DNA of 11,411 nucleotides. It comes from Ophioceras dolichostomum (lineage: Eukaryota > Ascomycota > Sordariomycetes > Magnaporthales > Ophioceraceae). Position 1 is the first letter of the stretch; every line of letters begins with the position of its first letter. Below the pieces are notes generated by a model. It did no database searches. It was not told the DNA's origin and was given only the letters and a program-made list of their open reading frames with translations. The stretch lies in contig PYST01000627.1 in the NCBI GenBank assembly GCA_003049485.1, forward strand, positions 1 to 11,411. The letters run 5' to 3'. Shown here in pieces: positions 7,173-11,411 of this stretch. A program made the position numbers and the translations under genes.

Positions 7173-7311
7173 TGGGACTCAAAGTAGGATCGAGATTCGG
7201 CCTCGGCAGCTCGACGGAAAATGAGAAAGAGGTGTTCCCTATCAGGCCCGGTTGATGGTCTGTCTAGGTCCGAAATGCCAATGGCCCAGTGCTCCCTTGG
7301 CGTCGAGGTCG

Positions 7312-7350
7312 GCGCACCACGGGTCAGCGCACCACGGGTCAGCGCACCAC
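7312..7350. repeat. 15-bp tandem repeat, 2.6 copies
   Basis: The unit GCGCACCACGGGTCA occurs at 7312-7326 and 7327-7341 without change, followed by a partial copy, GCGCACCAC (7342-7350). It is a short GC-rich minisatellite in noncoding DNA. Confidence 0.85.
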
Positions 7351-7846
7351 ACGGGCAAGGGAGAAGGCACCCGGGGTTGTTTGTAGTTTAATTTATTTTT
7401 TTTTCGTTGTTTCGTTCGATTGCTCTATGTGACAAAGAACAAGGGGAAATATAAAACCCGTCCATATGGAGAGTCCCGAGCTTATACCAGAGTACCAATC
7501 ATCCGACGAGACGGCGGGTGTGAAGAAAACGCAAGATATGAAATGCGGGTATATGGGTTTCGGCGTCGCTATCGAGGCCACCACCCCGCCCGTGAGCGCG
7601 TCCTCTGAGAAGAGGAGCAGGTCCAGGAATTAGATATAAGAAATGGGCAAGGAGAGGAAAAGAGGAAATAAAGCGTCCGATCCCTTCTGCCAACCGAGTT
7701 TAACACCATGGCATCGATGGCCCGATATAAAATAGATCCAACTGATATCTGTTTCCACACAGACCAAGTATATAACGCCGGAGTTGCCCACGTAGATGTA
7801 CAGAGTAGAAAAGGGGTATATGTCGTTTCGCTGCGGCATCGACAGA

Positions 7847-8797
7847 TCATAGCAGCACCCAGAGGCCGCCTGCGATGACAGGTAGCCAGCCAAGGGAGCG
7901 GGCGACGGAGCCGCTGTAGCGCCAGGAGCTGGTGGCGTCGGAGGTGGCGTTCAGGGTCGTGGAGCGAGCCGGGGTGGTGTAGATCTCGGTGAAGGCGATA
8001 TCGCTGCTATTGAAGCAGTTGGTCTCATTGACTTCCTGCAGCCGCGGGTCGTCGACCTCGACGAACGTGATGTCGACGCACTGTGGTTCGCGAGTTAGCA
8101 AGAGTGTCGGTCTTCAGCTACTGCGGTCCGTTCGCCTGATCTCCTCGAGAAAGAGGCGGAACCATCTTCGGGTCGCGGGGGACAAGACCGGAAGACCTAC
8201 CGAGTACAGGGCAGCACCGTGCACGGCCAACTCGACGACCTGGATCGTCGCATTATCGCCGGCCTTGACGATGGCGCCATTGGGCAAGGGCACCTGTGGC
8301 AGGCAGATCGTTCCCGGGTACGGGTTCCTCGACGGGCCGGTGATGCCGAAGGCGGGCGCCATCGGGAAGGACATGTTTGGTGGCCCGTGATCGGGACCGT
8401 CCATGCCGAAGCCGAGGTTGATGTAGATGCTAGCCGTCTGGTGGCCCTGGAACCAGCCGGGCTGCAACGCGACAGCACCGCCTTGGACGGACCAGTATGT
8501 CCGGTTTGTCGTGGTGCCAATACCGCCGCCTGGTGAGTGACGAGGAACAAGCACAGAGGGTTAGTAACCGAGTAACTGTGTAACGGGGGATTTGACGCTG
8601 CCGCCGCTAGCCCAGTCGCATTCGTTGGCACCGTCAGGAGTCAGGAGCAAGTACTCACAAGGATATATCCACTGCATGCCGTAGGGGAAGGTCGCGTTCG
8701 TGACGAGGTTGTCTCCGCGCCATCCTGGGTATGTGATGACCGTGTGTGCCGTGCTCAGCGCCGCGCTGGCAAGCAGGAGGAGTGTTGATGAGAACAT
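7847..8797 (-). CDS. X325/BIM1-like GPI-anchored copper-binding protein
   Basis: Three exons: 8797-8659, 8529-8201 and 8080-7847 (stop TGA 7849-7847), giving 233 residues. Residues 1-17 are a signal peptide; cleavage after Ala17 exposes His18 as the new N-terminus (HTVITYPGWRGDN), the start of the histidine brace of LPMO-like copper proteins. The X325/BIM1 signature continues with FPYGMQWIYPCGG and PGWFQGHQTASIYINLGFG. His76 is the likely second brace ligand and Asp159 (CVDITF) a candidate third ligand. Cys47, 122, 157 and 178 allow two disulfides. Seven N-glycosylation sequons are present. A Ser/Thr-rich stretch then a hydrophobic C-terminus (about 219-233) fits a GPI anchor. Known family members bind copper at the cell surface; Cryptococcus Bim1 helps copper uptake, and members tested lack polysaccharide oxidation. 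The start codon has A at -3 and immediately precedes the signal peptide. The gene appears intact. Confidence 0.9.
8081..8200 (-). other. Intron 2 of the copper-protein gene
   Basis: On the minus strand the donor is GTAGGT (8200-8195), the branch candidate is GCTAAC near 8099-8094 and the acceptor is CACAG ending at 8081. It is 120 bp long and phase 0, between Ser156 and Cys157. Removing it joins LYS to CVDITF, as expected for the family. Confidence 0.9.
8530..8658 (-). other. Intron 1 of the copper-protein gene
   Basis: On the minus strand the donor is GTGAGT (8658-8653), the branch candidate is ACTAAC (8565-8560) and the acceptor is CACCAG ending at 8530. It is 129 bp long, phase 1, and splits the codon for Cys47. 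Reading through it would truncate the protein at residue 78 with an unrelated tail. Confidence 0.9.
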
Positions 8798-9250
8798 CCT
8801 GAGATCTGGGGTTGTGTGTTTCGAGAGGGAAAGAAAATAAATAAAAATATAGAGAATGGAATATCGAGACGGCGACTCTATCGTGGTGAAGCGGGCTTTC
8901 GAGAAAGACGAAACGATTATTCAGGGTCGTCCGAGAAGAATGAAGGTTGTCTCTATTCACCCAAATTTCCTATTTGGTCGTTGTAAGCTCGATTGTCCAG
9001 CCCCTCCTCTTTTTTCTGTTTCTCCTTTTCACGGTGTGGATGATCGGTTTCGCTGTCCCACGAGCACAGAAGGCACAGCCTTAAGAAATGGTAGTCGTGG
9101 TTGGTCGTCGTCGTCGTCGTCGTCGCCACCGCCCAAAAAATGTCGCTTGGTAGAGACGATGGAAAATAACTGAAGATGGGAGGGTAGAAAGAAAAAAGGG
9201 AGCAATGGGCGGCAAACGGCGATATTATCTACATATCAGCTTGGCCCCCT
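8798..9250 (-). promoter_or_regulatory. Upstream region of the copper-protein gene
   Basis: The minus-strand sequence just before the ATG is A/T- and pyrimidine-rich, with a TATTTTTATTTATTTT tract (complement of about 8835-8850) about 40-55 bp upstream of the start codon. That tract is a weak TATA or leader element. A (TCG)7 microsatellite lies at 9105-9125. I did not find a convincing copper-responsive (Mac1/Cuf1-type) site by eye. Confidence 0.4.
9105..9125. repeat. (TCG)7 microsatellite
   Basis: Seven uninterrupted TCG units lie about 310 bp upstream of the copper-protein start codon. The tract is noncoding in every model I can support. Confidence 0.9.
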
Positions 9251-11103
9251 CACCCGTCACTCGTGGCCGTCACTCCCTTCGCTCGATGGGCCGTTTCCCG
9301 CCTTCCCTGCCCGATAGCCAGCATGCTCGACCGGTGCGTGGGGTGGGATGGGCGCCAGGGATGGGCTTCATGGGCTTCTCACCTGCATTGTGCACATTGG
9401 TTCTGGCTGCTCTGGCCGCTCTGGTTGGCTTCTGGCTGGGCTGGGGGGCAGTTGATTGTGGAAAATGCGACCCTGGCTGGAATGGGTGCATTTCCAGCCG
9501 CCCTCCCCTCTTCCATATTGGCTGACATGCCCCGCTCCAAAGAGGTTGGCCAAGCACAATCTAAATGCGGGCGGCTTTTTGTCGACCGGACACTGGAGGA
9601 TCGGCCAGTAAAAATGGCTCGAGGGTGTGCACAACCTGCATGCCGGCCTGCCGGACCCCTGTCGTTTGTGCCGCCTCCAGCCAATCACAGCACGCTTTGG
9701 GCCGCTCACGATTGCGATGGCGGGTGGGCGCGTCGCCCGTCGACGTTGCCACTCGTGACTTTGGCCCGAACAGATCCTGCCTGCTCTCTGTTGTAGGCCC
9801 CCATCGGCACCAATCGGCAGCCAATAGGACGGAGAGGACGCCTGTGATGCACTGAGAAGCCCTGTGTGTGATCAAGAGCGACACCGGGTTGGCGCAGAAC
9901 TCCTTCGAAGCCGCTCTTCTTCGTGACGGAAGCATCCGAAACCTCATCATCCTGCAACCGGCTCGGCCGTCCAACTGCCCACTACCCACATCCTTGCAGG
10001 CACGACCGCTCGACTGGATTCACCTTGGACATGTAGGAGGACAATGGTGACGGTGGTTAGGGAAGAGAGAGAACGGGAAAGGCGGGTGGGCGAGCGGTTA
10101 AGCGCCCTGGACTGCGGTGGCCTGGAAACTCAAATGTCTTGTGGCGGGAGCCAATCCTCGCTCGCGGACTTGGGGGCTATTTTTGGGACTGACACCTGCA
10201 CCCGACTGCAGAGACCGTGCCAACAGCCCACCAAACCGAACAGCTGCAGATTCCAAAAGCACTCTGTTCAGTGCAACTGTGAGACTTCTGTGCAACCCTA
10301 TCAACCTCCCCCTTCCTTGTGTCGTCCCTCTTTTGGTTGAGGTGATGGTGGTGGGCTCCCTTTCCGGGAGCAAGCAGCATTGCACCGGCCACGACAGGAT
10401 CGTCATTCATCGCAATTTTGTGGTCGGGTCGGTCGCCAATAAATCCGCGGCTGTCCGACCTGGATGCTGTTCAGATCAGGTACCGGCGGCTCAGAGGTCG
10501 AGGTAAAATGCCGATTGTCAACCGCCGATGGCATAGACAAGCCACCCTGTTGATGATCACTTTGATCGCTGCCTCCCGTGGATGATCATCAGCTCCCCCG
10601 GCGATGGATTGCGAGGCCGGGTCTTCATTCACACAACACCGGTAAGGCCGGCTTTTGTTTCTCACCGGTACAGTCAGCTGACGAGGGGAAATTCTTCAAA
10701 TGTTTCGAGTTTCCACGATGGAATTCACTACGACAGGACTATGCACTCGATTTTTACGCCGAAATCTCGGTGGTCGCTCTCTCATTCTTAGCACACCACT
10801 CCGCTTAAGAGGCAACCTTCCATATCCCGTATTCCATATTCAGTGCAATGCGATAGGAGTATCCCTGTGGCGCAGAGCAGAGATCGTCCTCAGGGGTGGC
10901 CGTCTGTTGGCAGCAAGCATGCCGCCAACAACATGAAATGCATTTCGAATGTGCCACATTTGGAAGTGTGCTCAGTCCATTTTGCCGCAAGCAGCCGGAC
11001 GGCGGCGGCCCAGGCGTTTTAGCGGCTTAGTCCCTCTCCTATTCCCCTGTGAGGACGCAGCTTATCACGATACCTTGTGAGGAATACCGGATTGTAGATA
11101 CCT

Positions 11104-11185
11104 GTACTTGGTAGGTAGTGAGTCTCGTCGACTTGGGATGAACCCAAGTGGCAGCAGCCCGCGCCCGTCGAAAAAAACCAAGTAC
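11104..11185. repeat. Nested inverted repeats
   Basis: GTACTTGGT (11104-11112) and ACCAAGTAC (11177-11185) are perfectly complementary arms. Between them lies a 7-bp hairpin, ACTTGGG (11131-11137) with CCCAAGT (11143-11149) and loop ATGAA. Both arm pairs share the ACTTGG/CCAAGT core. No coding content was recognised. Confidence 0.6.
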
Positions 11186-11354
11186 CTCTTTACTGTGTAC
11201 GTGAAGGGAGAGATTGCAACATTTCTGCTAGCCCCTGCCCGGTCCTGGTCCAGTGGGGTCTGGTTCCCCTTTGAAAAAAAAAGGCGGTGGGGTTTTCTGC
11301 CGGACATTACTTCACAAACATCCCTGTCACGCGTGCAGGCACGTGATGATAGTG

Positions 11355-11370
11355 AGCGTGGGACCACGCT
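11355..11370. repeat. 7-bp inverted repeat
   Basis: AGCGTGG (11355-11361) and CCACGCT (11364-11370) form a perfect stem around a 2-nt spacer, more likely a dyad protein-binding site than an RNA hairpin. A further CACGCT follows at 11375-11380. Confidence 0.5.
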
Positions 11371-11411
11371 TAGTCACGCTCGTTTCACCAGTCTCCTTTG
11401 TAATTAAATAG

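Larger units (their letters stand above)
6148..7846. other. Intergenic region, no gene recognised
   Basis: No reading frame here has a credible start, domain or splice structure. The long open frame on the minus strand (6950-5676) has low-complexity Ser/Pro/Arg composition and runs antisense through the secreted-protein gene, so it is not called. The region contains a G-quadruplex motif (6530-6555), overlapping hairpins (6822-6860), a 9-bp hairpin (7151-7172), a 15-bp tandem repeat (7312-7350) and a T-rich stretch (7385-7410). The right part (about 7600-7846) should contain the 3' UTR of the copper-protein gene; no polyadenylation site was assigned. Confidence 0.5.
9251..11411. other. Intergenic region, no gene recognised
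   Basis: Several frames stay open for 75-177 codons (for example 9263-9796 +), but they overlap one another on both strands, have Trp/Pro/Arg-biased composition and no recognisable domain, and I found no convincing splice model. At least seven CCAAT/ATTGG pentamers fall between 9394 and 10440, which could indicate promoter DNA for a gene outside the window or distal control of the copper-protein gene. A Leu-tRNA-like D-arm at about 10090-10112 does not extend into a tRNA. Inverted repeats occur at the right edge. Confidence 0.5.

Noticed and set aside
8561..8797. Single-exon 78-residue secreted protein on the minus strand
   Set aside because: The last 32 residues come from reading through intron 1. 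Donor, branch and acceptor signals and the family signature support splicing instead.
9263..9796. 177-codon open frame, Trp-rich at the start
   Set aside because: It overlaps other open frames on both strands, has no domain or natural composition, and reflects low stop density in GC-rich DNA.
10080..10125. tRNA-like segment with a D-arm resembling Leu/Ser tRNA (GGCG-AGCGGTTAAG-CGCC)
   Set aside because: Only the D-arm pairs. No 7-bp acceptor stem, anticodon stem or T-arm could be found at the right distances.
1..11411. CRISPR array, rRNA gene or bacterial operon
   Set aside because: No regularly spaced repeat-spacer pattern, rRNA-like sequence or ribosome-binding-site spacing was seen. Spliceosomal introns show eukaryotic DNA.

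Overview
The window looks like filamentous ascomycete DNA, most likely Pezizomycotina and perhaps a sordariomycete. The reasons are GC-rich codon use, short introns with GTGAGT or GTAGGT donors and CTAAC-type branch points, a GPI-anchored X325/BIM1-type copper protein, and a Ty3/Gypsy chromovirus. The species cannot be named from the sequence.

Positions 1-~5530 are dominated by a decayed Ty3/Gypsy (chromovirus-type) retrotransposon on the + strand. A 275-bp-period direct repeat (1-89 and 276-364) lies at the left edge. It is followed by a palindrome-rich leader, a broken gag (676-1499, with a CCHC zinc knuckle read in a shifted frame) and a broken pol: protease, linker, reverse transcriptase, RNase H, integrase and the start of a chromodomain, ending at 5149. 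The RT has lost its fingers and its catalytic YxDD segment, RNase H has Gly where an Asp is expected, and the frame shifts several times. The integrase segment is still one open frame with an intact D-59-D-35-E triad. No matching LTR pair is visible. The stretch after pol carries three CACGTG sites and a strong TATA box and may be LTR-derived, but this is unproven.

Positions ~5511-6147 hold a probable small secreted protein gene (+): a TATA box, a structured leader, an ATG with a signal peptide and a Cys-containing C-terminus. Its intron acceptor is ambiguous and it may be decaying.

Positions 6148-7846 show no convincing gene, only a G-quadruplex motif, a 15-bp tandem repeat and a few hairpins.

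Positions 8797-7847 (minus strand) carry the one clearly intact gene. It has three exons and two introns and encodes a 233-residue X325/BIM1-like protein with a signal peptide, an N-terminal His after cleavage, four Cys, seven N-glycosylation sequons and a GPI-type tail. It is probably a cell-surface copper-binding protein.

Positions 8798-11411 appear intergenic: upstream DNA of the copper protein gene, with scattered CCAAT boxes, a (TCG)7 microsatellite and nested inverted repeats near the right edge. The retroelement and the two cellular genes show no functional link beyond adjacency.
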